Shown: positions 12,742 through 22,527, numbered from the stretch's first letter. The stretch: 64,000 bases of DNA from Dermanyssus gallinae (GCA_003439945.1 QVRM01004853.1:51676-115675), one strand, 5' to 3'. Notes: generated from the sequence alone by a model not told the origin. Made by a program: numbers and translations.

Positions 12742-15233
12742 ATAAGTATCCCATAATATGTGCTCAGGTATAATGCTGTGTGTGCTAGCATATACGACAT
12801 ACTTAGCATTTGTCCTGCCGACGACTAAAGCTTGATACCTTTGACAACTAACTTTCTATACCTATCAGTGATGGTCGCGGTCTCCCGGGCGTTTGAACTG
12901 CTCGGTCTGTGATTTGCTTGACTTGTTCTGTCCAATTGATATAATTTGTGTTAGATAATTCTCACCACCGAAGCTCCCAGTACTGGCTCTAGCACCACGC
13001 CATCTAGTAAAATATGGCCGGACAAGGTAAGACTACAAAGTGGCGCTTACGAAAAGGACAAGTTTTGTTTTTGACACATTCAAGCGCATAACCGTAACGC
13101 CATTTTGCTTAAAATGTCACTGGTTCCCTGTATGGTAGGGAGACAACAATTCTTAGAAACTTTGAACAAAAGTACAATGTCGTCTACAAAGTCTTTGGAA
13201 TGTCGAACGTTTGACCGTGCTAAGTCTACGTTCTCTCTTGCCGCACTTTATACTGTCATATAGACAAACACGTAGAAAGACCATAAACACATCTAAAAAA
13301 AGTACGCAAACACGTATCCCATTGCAGGTGTCGACATCACGCCAGATTATCGCTAAGCGTTCGGAATGTCGTGAGATGTATCAGAATTCAATTTCGATGA
13401 AACTTGTCCGCGGTGTAAGCAATGAGCACATGTGTGCAGACCTGCGCTCTAGACAGAGCAAGTGCATGGCGTTCGATGGATCGCCCGTCGTTGTCAATGG
13501 TAAGCAATCTTCACTAAGGCTACCTTCATGCGACTTTTATGACTCTACCTCTGTTCGAGTTATTCACGTTTAAACGGTACTACAAAAGTGCATATAGGGT
13601 TTCCCGGAACTCCTCTGCTTTCTCTGACGAACTTATAAAGCCGGGCAAGAAGATCCGATGTGGTCGTTTAGAAAATAGGTCGCGAAAATTAAAGGTCTGC
13701 TATTAATTTTCACGTCCAATACATCACAACTATAACCTAACGACTATTCACAGTGCTCAAAATTAACCATTCAGGCAAATGCGCATTTCATGACAATAAT
13801 TTTGCTATCAAGGCCATATGAGTCGTGATTGCGGAGTAATTAAGATTTTCTAGAGGGCAAGTCGAGATTAGGTTAATTATGCATGCTCTCAATATCTATA
13901 TGCCCTCCATAAAATCTTAACTGCTCTGTAATTACGGATCGCATTGCCGTATATTTAGCATCTAAATGAGCATCCTGAGATGCGCAATATTCATGTGAAT
14001 ACGCTGTGAGATCAAGGGATTATAATAAAACTTCATTTATGCGATATCTTCTCTTAACGACCATGTCGCATTTTCTTGCCGTTATATGTACTTTAGAGGA
14101 AGCTTCTGTATAAAAGGATTTCTGGTTGTCTCGCAATTGCACATTTTATGCTCCTATGCCGAGCAACAACACCAGTGCCATAGATTTTAGTAATATAACT
14201 CTCACTCCGAAACTATCTTCTCAGGGACCATGTTCCATTACAACAATATTTACTTAAACGAGCTCCACAATTCCCTATGTCGCTTTCCAAATATTTCTGA
14301 GAGACCCCGTAATCGTATAGGTACTAATTAGATCTGATAACGTATGAATGCTCGACGGCAAGGCCCTACGATAGAATACATAGTCTATCATGGGACCGTG
14401 CTTTTAAAAATAATCAAGTTATATGCTGCATTCTGCAGTAGAGGTCAAACTCGATATATACTCACATTACAGAAATTATTCACAATAACGAAACCTCGAA
14501 CGTTCAAAAAATCTACAAAAAATAAGCTCGCCATATATCTTTTAAAACGAAAGACATCTGCGTTCCTGTTGCACCCGGAGTTTAATATGCATGTTAAATA
14601 TTGTCATTTTCGTATTGACAATTTGTTTGCTAGCTTCACCTTAAATTTACCAATAACACGACGACTTTAGTTTTTTTTTATGCATTGCGCTGAGATCAAG
14701 AATTGATAATATCGGACTAGCAGTTATTAAATAAACTGTACATTATTTTGTGCATAACTTCGCTGATTTCATATACCCATACTTGCTCCCATATTGGCCA
14801 CCCGGTAAAGAGCAAACTTTTGTTATGGATTTCACGAAAAAGGCCTCTTAAAGTTCCAGATTCCCATAGTGTGGCATAATATGGCATTGTAGTGCAGACT
14901 GCTGAAAAAGACTGTGAAAGAATAATGTGATGCCTTATTCATATGGGAAGACGTACGCAATTAAACACAAGTGTACATATTTTATACTCTATATCGATCT
15001 AGTCATTTACTTTTTGCTCCACTACGCGTATTTCTATATTTTATTTCATCTATTGTTTTACAATGGCATTTGTTTGACATAACCAAGTTTTGCGTTTCAC
15101 AGACAAGGCCAACCAGCTTGTTTTGGCTGGAATTGCAACGTTCCGCGAGAAGTGCATCTCACAAGAATTTCCGGGTGTTTTCACGAAGATCACTCCCTAC
15201 TTACAGTGGATCAACCGCATGATGAAGCCGTAG
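9153..15233 (+). CDS. secreted serine protease homolog (chymotrypsin fold, catalytic Ser lost), six coding exons
   Basis: Exons: 9153-9262, 11387-11598, 12428-12680 (start uncertain), 12955-13026, 13328-13499, 15103-15233; the product is about 317-325 residues. A signal peptide (MMKRLVSLVLLPLTLA) precedes VCGFRR. The fold is clear: YPEYPFIASI, then LVTAAHC with His57, then YDDIAVLTL with Asp102, VPVCLP, and a C-terminal FPGVFTKITPYLQWINRMM. Cysteines match the family pairs 1-122, 42-58, 168-182 and 191-220. The active-site motif CxGDSGGP reads CMAFDGSP, which puts Asp at position 195, and the usual GWG segment is replaced by a Thr/Ser-rich exon. Enzyme activity is therefore not expected; the family precedent is non-catalytic homologs acting as cofactors in immune or clotting cascades. 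Intron phases agree at every junction except exon 2/3, where the strongest donor (11599) and strongest acceptor (12427) leave the frame one base short. Confidence 0.88.
9292..9342. repeat. (AT)n microsatellite in intron 1
   Basis: About 50 bases of uninterrupted TA, beginning some 30 bases after the exon 1 donor. Confidence 0.95.
10640..11070 (+). pseudogene. fragment of an R4-like LINE endonuclease inside intron 1
   Basis: Translation gives CSPSVEKLVHHGLSC, then GAGRRSRHAPINERIGRAF, CGLPCILETFSLYAENGKRL, NGMTLLSFERGEMLV, DDAIVSDSLV and finally SFDPLAFEAWVLLKF. This is the order of the C-terminal zinc knuckle and PD-(D/E)XK restriction-like endonuclease seen in the intact element at 58882-61596 (LHPLSCPKSAGRSSRH, ERPDGVTIALWSHGKSLAWD, YIFVPIAMETLG). 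The PD of the nuclease motif is replaced (LN), and there are in-frame stops and at least two frameshifts. No RT domain is seen upstream. It is an old relic, in the same orientation as the host gene. Confidence 0.75.
11263..11365. repeat. two (AT)n tracts at the end of intron 1
   Basis: TA runs at about 11263-11285 and 11334-11365, the second ending 21 bases before the exon 2 acceptor, where it shortens the pyrimidine tract. Confidence 0.9.
11387..11598 (+). CDS. exon 2 of the protease homolog (His57 exon)
   Basis: The acceptor GACTAG ends at 11386 and joins exon 1 in phase 2. The exon encodes IHEGIYPEYPFIASI, where IHEG replaces the usual IVGG neo-N-terminus, and FLCAAALVSKKHLVTAAHC with the family's Cys42, His57 and Cys58. 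The best donor is CTA|GTGAGT at 11599 (phase 1); a weaker GA|GTGTTG at 11603 would keep the reading frame into the strong exon 3 acceptor. Confidence 0.82.
12428..12680 (+). CDS. exon 3 of the protease homolog (Asp102 exon)
   Basis: Strong acceptor TTTGCAG at 12421-12427; donor AAG|GTGCGA at 12681 (phase 0). It encodes FDIERIDRFPLYREG, then YDDIAVLTLRHEV with the catalytic-triad Asp, and NTVPVCLPQMGD with Cys122. The 5' boundary is unsettled: a poorer acceptor at 12399 would match the phase of the strong exon 2 donor and add nine residues. Confidence 0.8.
12695..12736. repeat. (AT)n microsatellite in intron 3
   Basis: TA run that starts 15 bases after the exon 3 donor and takes up much of the 274-base intron. 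Confidence 0.95.
12955..13026 (+). CDS. exon 4 of the protease homolog (Thr/Ser-rich linker)
   Basis: A 72-base phase 0-0 exon between acceptor GTGTTAG (ending 12954) and donor AAG|GTAAGA (13027). It encodes 24 residues rich in Thr, Ser and Pro (TTEAPSTGSSTTPSSK). It occupies the position where active family members carry GWG and Cys136, both absent here. The exon is short, so its reality rests on matching phases and a near-consensus donor. Confidence 0.65.
13328..13499 (+). CDS. exon 5 of the protease homolog (active-site Ser exon, mutated)
   Basis: Acceptor ATTGCAG ends at 13327; donor AATG|GTAAGC at 13500 (phase 1). It encodes RSECREMY (Cys168), NEHMCADL (Cys182) and SKCMAFDGSPVVV (Cys191). 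Aligned to CxGDSGGP, the Ser195 position is Asp and the Asp194 position is Phe, so neither the nucleophile nor the salt bridge that forms the oxyanion pocket can be present. Confidence 0.85.
13811..13950. repeat. fold-back inverted repeat in intron 5, MITE-like
   Basis: TTAAGATTTTCTAGAGGGCA near 13840 pairs with TGCCCTCCATAAAATCTTAA near 13901, with few mismatches. Weaker complementarity continues outward for about 35 more bases on each side. The arms are about 50-60 bases around a 40-base AT-rich loop. This shape fits a short non-autonomous fold-back element, but no target-site duplication was recognised. Confidence 0.6.
15103..15233 (+). CDS. exon 6 of the protease homolog, C-terminus and stop
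   Basis: Acceptor GTTTCACAG ends at 15102; the G from exon 5 joins AC to make Asp. The exon encodes LVLAGIATFREKC (Cys220), FPGVFTKITPYLQW and INRMMKP, then TAG at 15231-15233. This is a textbook end for the family, with the terminal helix intact. Confidence 0.88.
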
Positions 15234-15456
15234 TAAACTTAAATTAAGGGGGCCCAACATGTATTCCTAATACACCACTGCAAGGGTCAGAAACTATTTC
15301 GTATTTATATCGGCTTGAGGTGTCTGCCACGACTACCGTCAAGTGCCAATACAGGGCGCTTCTCACAATGAATCTCTTTCTCACCATAGGGGGTCATTAC
15401 AGTTTTACCTATTTTACTCATACTGACCTCACCTTATGTTCCTCATGTACAAACTG

Positions 15457-15462
15457 AATAAA
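15457..15462 (+). promoter_or_regulatory. polyadenylation signal AATAAA
   Basis: AATAAA lies 224 bases after the stop codon of the protease homolog and is followed by a T/GT-rich stretch (TTATTTGTTGT), as expected for the transcript 3' end. Confidence 0.6.
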
Positions 15463-16245
15463 ATTATTTGTTGTATATATACACATGTTCTGCTGCATCT
15501 TCTCTACATATATCATGCTAGACTGTGTTAATGTTAGGCAAAATTATCTTTCTTTCAAAAGAGAACATGACGAGACCACATATAGCATATTGACATACAC
15601 GTACGTTTGTATCTGTTCATATTTATAGAAATACATAAAGGCACATTAGTACATATGCACGTACTAATTAAATACGCAAATTGTAATAACTTTAATATGA
15701 GAGCTTTTGTGCGCACCTTTAAACGCCGTTCTGCCACAAAGGTGTTTGACATGCTCGAAGATTTCCCATGCGATGCAATGCTGCTAGAAATCTGATTGCA
15801 CTGTTCGAATATCTTCCATCTACATGTAGATTTTAGATTACTAAAGCAACTCATGCAATAAAGAAAGGTGGTTGCTTATTCTATAATGATACCTCGTACA
15901 TTGATATTCTACGAAGCGTCAGCTCTTTTCAGCCAGCCGAAACTGGATGATCAGCTATTGCAGAAGATTTCAGACCTACTGGGGAAGACGTCAGGTGTCC
16001 CAAGAGCAGGATGTCTCATTTTGCAATTACTGTCGTTGAACACACAGCCCGGAAGTGCGGCAGTAATGTTCGCCACATTGACTGAATAAGATAAGCCCGG
16101 CCTATTTAACTGAGCTGTTATGGGGACGGAGGGACTGGCAAAATCACACGTTCACAGAGAGAAACTTATTGTCTCCTAAAGTAGAACTACACATATTTTT
16201 CTAATACCAGCTACGACTACATATATTTTTCACCACCAGCTTTGA
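15463..16245. other. no recognisable gene
   Basis: Downstream flank of the protease homolog. The frame at 15868-16089 is open for 73 codons but I recognise no domain in it. Confidence 0.5.
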
Positions 16246-16467
16246 CTAACCGGGCCTGGAAGAAATCTTTCCGTCCATGTCTCCGGCATCTCGCCACTCG
16301 CAACAGCATTCACGGATTTTCACATCTACTGGGTGGGTCTGCTGGGTTTCAGAAACCCAGAGGACACTGCGAATGCCGTCGTTGAGGCAACTCATGCCCC
16401 CTTGTATCACCTCAACGACGGTACTGAATCCGTCTCGCTCTTTCAGCTCCAGCGAGAATACTCATAG
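16246..16467 (+). CDS. unidentified coding-like frame, 73 codons, possible exon or gene relic
   Basis: The frame is open from a TGA at 16243 to a TAG at 16465, has no early ATG, and reads, for example, TAFTDFHIYWVGLLGFRNPE and then HAPLYHLNDGTESVSLFQLQ. Codon third positions are mostly G or C and the composition is protein-like, unlike the AT-rich flanks. I do not recognise the family. No good acceptor precedes it in frame, because CACCACCAG at 16239 would put the TGA in frame, so it is either a broken copy of some gene or a chance frame. It lies between the protease homolog and an R1 relic. Confidence 0.3.
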   Translation, partial: LTGPGRNLSVHVSGISPLATAFTDFHIYWVGLLGFRNPEDTANAVVEATHAPLYHLNDGTESVSLFQLQREYS

Positions 16468-16687
16468 ACGGATTTTACGGGTGTCATATGTTCTATGTTC
16501 GTTCTTACCTACCCAAGCATGGCGCATTTTTATGAAGAAACACGTTTTTTAATAGGGCTGTGTTGCATATATTTTACGAGTTTTGTACGTCTGATTGTTG
16601 AAAAAAAGAATTCCTTTGATTCTCCAATTTTCTTAGCAAAAGCATTTGTAATAGTCCGTACCGTAGAAATCTTCTAATATGACAGCG

Positions 16688-16765
16688 TGGCCTGGGTAGT
16701 TAGTGAGCAATACTTTCCTGGCTTCTGGTGCGCTCGATCACAGGTTTGATTCTGGGTGTGGGGAT
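16688..16765 (+). repeat. weak tRNA-like sequence
   Basis: GGCCTGGGTAGTTAGTG resembles a polymerase III A-box and GGTTTGATTCT, about 40 bases on, resembles a B-box. No paired acceptor stem or A-tail is seen. It could be a truncated SINE head next to the R1 relic, or chance. Confidence 0.25.
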
Positions 16766-16849
16766 GACAGGAGCACTCGTACATACTTAACGCATCCGAG
16801 ATAAGATAACACACTTTAGTGGCACATTTGAGTCCAATGCTGGGCAATT

Positions 16850-18370
16850 TCAGGGGATTATAGGGGACCTTAGGTCCCAGGACATTTGTCTGGAAAGGAC
16901 TTGTACGGCTGCTGTGGAAGGCGTGCGACTTGCCCGTGCTATGTTAAGTGCCATAGGTCTTTGAGTCTTGTTGAGGATACGACGTGTTGTAGCTCTTGTA
17001 GTCGTGCGCTCCCTTAAGGGTGCGGCGTATAACATAAAGCTGTCTATTACTGATGCCAAGAGGCGGCACCGATATTCGGTTGCTTCTCTAGTCCGTGGGA
17101 GGATTTTCCGTAACTCTGCTGAGGCTTTGGCTGCTTTTTTGCTGCATGGCGCACATGAGGTGTTCCTGTGAAAGCCCTGTCCAGGCCGTAGGTGTTACTG
17201 GATGACCTTCCAGGTGTAAATTTAGATTCCGTGGAGGACGCTTCAGACCATTTAGAAGAATTGCTTCCGTATTTCTTGTAAAGCCAGTCAAGGACTAGAG
17301 GTGTTGTCGGATATCCGCCAATGAATATATATAACAACCAAGGCTCTGTTGGCTGTTCCTTCGAATAAATACTTGTCTCTGGCGGTAACGATCAGTGCCA
17401 GATCGTCCGCGGAGGCTTCCCAGTACAGATCCTGTGGAAACCCCGGCAGTGGCGGCGTCGTATGTGCACGCCTTCGTATGTAGATGCGTGGTTCTTTAAA
17501 TACGACGCTAGGATACGTCGTAGGTAGTAAGACACGCGTTTGTTTCCAAGTGCTTGGTTTATGGCGTCCCACGAAAGCGTATTAAACGCGTTTTTGACGT
17601 CAATAAATACGGCCACACAGTGCGCCCTACTGGTGAATTTCTTCGTGCTTCAGCTATGTTTAGAACTTTGCTGATAGCCGAATGTGTGGAGTGTCTTGCG
17701 CGGAAACCATGCTGGTTTTACGACAGCTGCCTTGGATAGACAGAAAAGCATGCTTGTAGGCGGTATGCTGAGAGGTCTCCTTGTGGCTTGCCGGGTTTTG
17801 GGATAAGGGTTAGACGTGAAGTTCTCCAAAGCTTAGGATAATCCCCGCTGGTCAAAATTGTGTCTATCACGCGTTTAAATACCTTAGGATGTTTTTTTAG
17901 AAGTAAGCGTACTGCTTGGGGGGGCACCATCTAGACCCGGTGCTTTTCTTGGCCGTATGCGTTCTTCTTGAATTGAAATTGGCTCGAAGGTAAGGTCTAA
18001 AGTTTCTTCAAGGAATACCGGCTCCGGCCTGGGTCTTTGCGGAAAGAGCACATTTATAGTCGGTCGGGCCACTTTTCGCGCACGCACGATCATGTAAACT
18101 TTGCCCCAAGGGTTTTCTTCGACCTCCTCACATAAAGAGTTTCAGTGATCTTTTTTTACTATTCTTTATGGCCTTATGTAGAACTCTTCGTGCTTCTTTG
18201 TATTCTTCCCATAAATAGGAGAGTTCTGGTCGGTGCCTTGCTCTGCGCCGCATACATATTCGTCGTAGGCAGTGGCAGGCCCTTCGCTTTTCGGCAATCT
18301 GACAATTTTAGTCAACCAGTAGCACGGTGGACGATTGCATATCTTAGGATGTCTTGACCCTACCACCATA
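16850..18370 (-). pseudogene. R1-type non-LTR retrotransposon, ORF2 relic
   Basis: On the minus strand, broken frames run from about 18370 to 16850. Order: a basic pre-RT segment; RPRKAPGLDGAPP (RT domain 1); SGDYPKLWRTSRLTLIPKPG; VFIDVKNAFNTLSWDAI (palm motif A); a deleted QG box; SADDLALIVTARD (the YADD catalytic loop with Y to S); and a C-terminal MLYAAPLRER then ALNIARASRTPSTAAVQVLS, typical of the R1 thumb/post-RT region. At least four frameshifts separate these pieces. The apurinic endonuclease is missing because the element is cut at about 18370, where the plus-strand LINE begins. It is non-functional. Confidence 0.85.
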
Positions 18371-18380
18371 ACGTACGGAC

Positions 18381-20492
18381 GTGTTTTGTAAGTGCTTTGT
18401 GATAAAATGTGAAAGTGGGAGTCTGTCGCCCCGCGGCAAACGCAACTACTACCCCCGACACTTTAGGCCAGCACCAAGTTCCAGACTACACACCCACGAC
18501 AGCTACGACTCCTCGGGTGAGAAATTTTTTTATTTACTTTTATTTACTGACAACGAAGATATTATAGCAGAGCTTTTAGTAGACGAGCCACCCGTAAAGT
18601 CAGATCACCTTGCTGTGTATTTTAAAATACTTATTGACACACCTCAAAAGTCCGCTAGCCCTTCCCTAGATTACTTCCATGCAAATGTTCATAGAGGACG
18701 CATCTAGGCGCCTACATAGTCTGACGCCATCGTCCCGTGCACACTCGCGCTTATCCACTCAATTGGCACGAGCCGCAACCCGCAAAAGGCGGCTAGAGGA
18801 GGCCAACCTAAACATTCGTAATGCCAAAGACTTTTTTAGATATGCTGGTCGCCGTTTAACACTGCAGTCTGGAGTGGCTCCACTTATAGTTGGCAAACAC
18901 ACGGTCACAGAGAACTCCGACAAAGCGGCAGCTATGAAAGATTACTTTGAGAGCGTATATGTTCAGCCGCCTGGAATTCCCAACACCGTTAATCAGATCC
19001 CGACCGTTCTTATAAATGACATTGTTTTTAACAAGGAGAAGGTAATAGTGCACCTCAACAGCCTTAAGAAAAAATGCTCGCGGACTCCCGACAACCTTCC
19101 TCCAATTTTATTCAAAGAGCTCTCTGTCAGCTTGGCTGGACCATTATCATTGATATTAACTCGCTCCTTCGAAGACGGTGAAGTACCGAGTTTCTTTCGG
19201 CAGTCCATTATCACCCCGACGCACAAAAAGGGTTCTCGTGCAGCGCCAGAAAATTACAGACCTGTGTCTCAATGTTCAATACCTAGTTTGCTAATGGAGA
19301 AAATAATTGTGGCTGAGCTTTACACAATTCTTGATTCTAAAGACCTGTTGGACTCTTCACAACATGGTTTTACAAAGGGTCGATCAACGGGTACCCAGTT
19401 ATTGGAAGTAGCTCACGATTGGGCGCTTGCCCGAAATCGCAACATCCCTCTGCATGTCGTTTACTTTGACTTTTCACGTGCATTTGACCGCGTTGACCAT
19501 CATCTGCTTCTGACAAAGATGTCAGCGTTAGATATCGGCCCCAGAATCATAAACTGGTGCAGAGCTTACCTGAGAGACCGTACATTTGTCGTCAAAGTTG
19601 AGAATAGCTATTCCGCGGTCGGCAGGTGTGTATCTGGTGTCCCGCAGGGCTCATGCTTAGGCCCCCTAATGTACACTATATTTGTACAGGATCTCGGGGT
19701 AATGCTTCGTGATATTAGTGTTACATATAAGCTGTATGCGGACGATCTCAAAATCTATGTTGAGGCAAAAAACGACAGCAACATAGCTATACTACAGAAA
19801 GCGATTGACACCGTATCCCTATGGGCAGAGGACAACCGCATGCAATTATCTTCTTCCAAATCTGCTGTTCTCAAGACATTGCCAGATACTACTCAGTATA
19901 TGCTAAACAGCCAACCCATTCCTGAAGTCTCACGCTACAAGGACCTCGGGGTAATCTTCGACCGCCAAATGAAGTTTAGACCTCACATGGCTGAGGTTGT
20001 CAAGGCCGCGTCTCGGATATGTAATATCATAATGCGGTCTTTCATTATACAGGACCATAATGTGTACCTAAAGCTGTATCAAACCTTAGTGGTACCAAAA
20101 TGGACATATTGCTGTCACGTATGGATGCCATTCTATAAACGAGATGTTGACCTTTTGCAGAGCGTGCAGGATAAGTTTGCGAAACGAGTTGCTCGCCGGT
20201 GTTGTCTACCACGCGAGCGTATCACATTGCCTAGTGTTAGTGAATACCAATCCCATGCCGATTACCGCATGTTTAAACAACTAGCGCGTCAGAAACTTAT
20301 TACTAGGTATTTTGTTCTAAGACCAAATAATCTCCGGAGCGGCGTTTCCATCCACCCCCACGAGATTGCTCGGGTGGACGTTGTGAACAACACATTTGCC
20401 TGGAGGATTGCACGTCGTTCACAGATTCAAAACGACTTTGCTTCTATTGTAATACCCCTTTTTCAATAAAGGTGATATGATATGATATATGA
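18381..20492 (+). mobile_element. 5'-truncated CR1/Jockey-type LINE with (TGATA)n tail
   Basis: The element begins within its apurinic endonuclease domain (KSDHLAVYF near 18600, the C-terminal SDH motif), continues through the RT frame, and ends with TTTCAATAAAGG followed by repeated TGATA. A short-repeat 3' tail instead of poly(A) is usual for CR1-, Jockey- and I-related elements. It abuts the minus-strand R1 relic head to head at about 18370-18381. Confidence 0.75.
18679..20469 (+). CDS. LINE reverse transcriptase, 596 codons, uninterrupted
   Basis: The frame is open for 596 codons. RT motifs in order: TPDNLPPILFKE (about residue 130); IITPTHKKGSRAAPENYRPV; HGFTKGRSTGTQLLE; VVYFDFSRAFDRVDH (motif A, catalytic Asp); SGVPQGSCLGPLMYTIF; KLYADDLKIYV (motif C, YADD intact); and YKDLGVIFDRQMKFRPHM. 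A C-terminal thumb-like region ends in a conserved aromatic WRIARRSQIQ. The enzyme copies element RNA at a nicked chromosomal site. Because the endonuclease is truncated upstream, this copy cannot encode a whole ORF2, but the lack of stops implies a fairly recent insertion. The true start is upstream; 18679 is only the first ATG of the open stretch. Confidence 0.88.
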   Translation: MQMFIEDASRRLHSLTPSSRAHSRLSTQLARAATRKRRLEEANLNIRNAKDFFRYAGRRLTLQSGVAPLIVGKHTVTENSDKAAAMKDYFESVYVQPPGIPNTVNQIPTVLINDIVFNKEKVIVHLNSLKKKCSRTPDNLPPILFKELSVSLAGPLSLILTRSFEDGEVPSFFRQSIITPTHKKGSRAAPENYRPVSQCSIPSLLMEKIIVAELYTILDSKDLLDSSQHGFTKGRSTGTQLLEVAHDWALARNRNIPLHVVYFDFSRAFDRVDHHLLLTKMSALDIGPRIINWCRAYLRDRTFVVKVENSYSAVGRCVSGVPQGSCLGPLMYTIFVQDLGVMLRDISVTYKLYADDLKIYVEAKNDSNIAILQKAIDTVSLWAEDNRMQLSSSKSAVLKTLPDTTQYMLNSQPIPEVSRYKDLGVIFDRQMKFRPHMAEVVKAASRICNIIMRSFIIQDHNVYLKLYQTLVVPKWTYCCHVWMPFYKRDVDLLQSVQDKFAKRVARRCCLPRERITLPSVSEYQSHADYRMFKQLARQKLITRYFVLRPNNLRSGVSIHPHEIARVDVVNNTFAWRIARRSQIQNDFASIVIPLFQ

Positions 20493-20769
20493 TTTCTAAC
20501 TTCATACTTTCAAACACTTAGTGTAACAGGCGGCAGTCCAAACGCCGTTCCGTGCAGAGTTGAGTCACCGCCATGTACAATCCGAAACACCGCCGTGTGC
20601 AGCAACTCGAACAGCGCCACGTGCGCGAAAACTCGGGAGCGGAAGCACGCCGAAACTTTAAACGTCGCGAAACGACTCGATGTGGACAAAGTAGTAGGTG
20701 CGGGTAATACTCGCACATTACCTGACTGAAGGACAGGAGTATCCGAGCGCGGACTCGGGGGTTCAAGAC

Positions 20770-22500
20770 ATGAGCCCGACTACCCCCGGCTACCCTCGTC
20801 GCCCCCCCCACTCATCATCTCCTTCCACCAACTGGTTCTTCAGTCCTGCCACCACCCTCTCTGATGGCCGCCTCTGATGGCTGCCCGATGAGGCCCTCAG
20901 CTACTCAAGAGTCCGGTGATCAGGATTTCGCTAGCAAGCTTAAGAAATCATAAAGACCTGCGCCAACTCAGTAGACGCAACTCTCGCGCGCTGAATCGAC
21001 GAGCGAGCCTCCAGACGAAACAGGCTAAGGAACAGCCGCCCTTATCGGTAGCAAAGCCTGAGGGAGAAACTCTTTCAGATGAAGCTATGGACATTCAGTG
21101 CGAGTCCAGATCTGGCTCCCTAAATACGAGAGCTAGCTACACCCCTAGAGCAGGGAAGAAAACTCGCGCGCTTACTAGCCCTGAGCGAGAAGAGCCTTTT
21201 TTGCCTAACTTTGTAAACGAGAAAGACCTACAGCACCTACTGACGTCAGTGGCTGACAGAGAAAAACTACTCAGCGAACACCGCACTAGGCACCTGCAAA
21301 TCTCTAAAGCAGTTAAAACTATGGGCCTAAATATACGTGAAATCTGCCGCAGAGCGCTTTAAGTAGGTTTCACTCCCTCTAGGACAAAGGGACAGTCCGT
21401 CGAAATAAATACCGACCCACTTCCAGAGCTCGCCCCTCTCCCACCGCCAGAGGAATTTATAGCTGCAGAGTTACAAGGCCTCTTTATTAAAGTGGAACTA
21501 ACGGATAAACAATATGCAGATCTCATGCAAAGAGAATGGCCCGCGTGCACCTATACTGCCACCAGCCCCAACAAAGCAAGTATCTAAGCTGATAAGGTGC
21601 CAGCACGAGCCTTACTGCTTTCACAAAAGTCTGACAACGACTATCGCCACAGTTTCCTGGAAGAGCAGTCTATTTTTCTGCACAATCGGGACATCCCGAC
21701 GATCGAAGGAGTTGAAAACAGTCCAGCTCTAACACGGACACTCTACGCACGGATGATCTCGCACGCTGAAGAAAACGAAATCAAGTTCTTAATGCAGGTT
21801 CGAAGAGAGGCAGCGACAAGTCTCTGCGGCTTCCTTGGGACTAAAGACATCCAGGCAGCGGCAGTCTCCGACACCACCCTTATGAGGAAAGTATTAGAGC
21901 AAGTCCTCGCGAAACCCCAAGGAATGACCGCTGAAATTCGAGCTGAAGGCCGGAAAATAGAAAAGGCACGACAAAAAGAAGAGGAAGATGCCAGACTCTA
22001 CCTTCGCAGTTGTCGCGAAATTAGGCAATGCATCTTATGCTGACGCCCTACGTGCACACAGGAACAACATTGACCCAGCAACAGCTGGAGTAGACGTTAA
22101 AAGAGCTTCAAGAATAGCTACAGGCGAAATCCGACTGATCGTGCAAGGTACTACTGCCGATGCCACTGGCAAATTTCTTCAGCAAATAAAGCAGAAGGCG
22201 TCTTTGAAAGCGACAGCCTAAGTGGTCTCGCCGACCAAGGCTGTGATAATCCTAGACCAAAATAAGTAAATCGAGCCGAAGGACATCCTCAAAGCGCTTA
22301 CCAAGGGCGGAGCACTTTGAATTGGTTTTTACTCTAGGCCCGCTAAAGGAAACCCGGGCAGGCGACTACTTGTGCATTGCAAACATGTCACCAGAGGAAG
22401 CTCAAATGCTTCTACGACAAAGACATACACGTTGGTTGAACTCGATGCCGCATAGACGAAATGATCTCGGTACCGCAGTGCTCACTGTGTCTGAGCTTTA
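20770..22500 (+). pseudogene. R1-type LINE ORF1 (gag-like) relic
   Basis: From ATG 20770 (MSPTTPGYPRRPP), several frames join into a gag-like protein with a Pro/Ser-rich start, a charged middle, an acidic PEEFIAAELQGLFIKVELTD stretch, and a C-terminal part. That part reads SYADALRAHRNNIDPATAGV, then VKRASRIATGEIRLIVQGT and TRAGDYLCIANMSPEEAQML, which matches the nucleic-acid-binding end of R1/I-group ORF1 in order and spacing. CCHC knuckles are not visible and at least three frameshifts break it. It lies downstream of a plus-strand LINE of another type, and no matching ORF2 follows; an (AT)n tract ends it. Confidence 0.65.
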
Positions 22501-22518
22501 CAATGTGTATATACGCGT

Positions 22519-22527
22519 GTATATATG

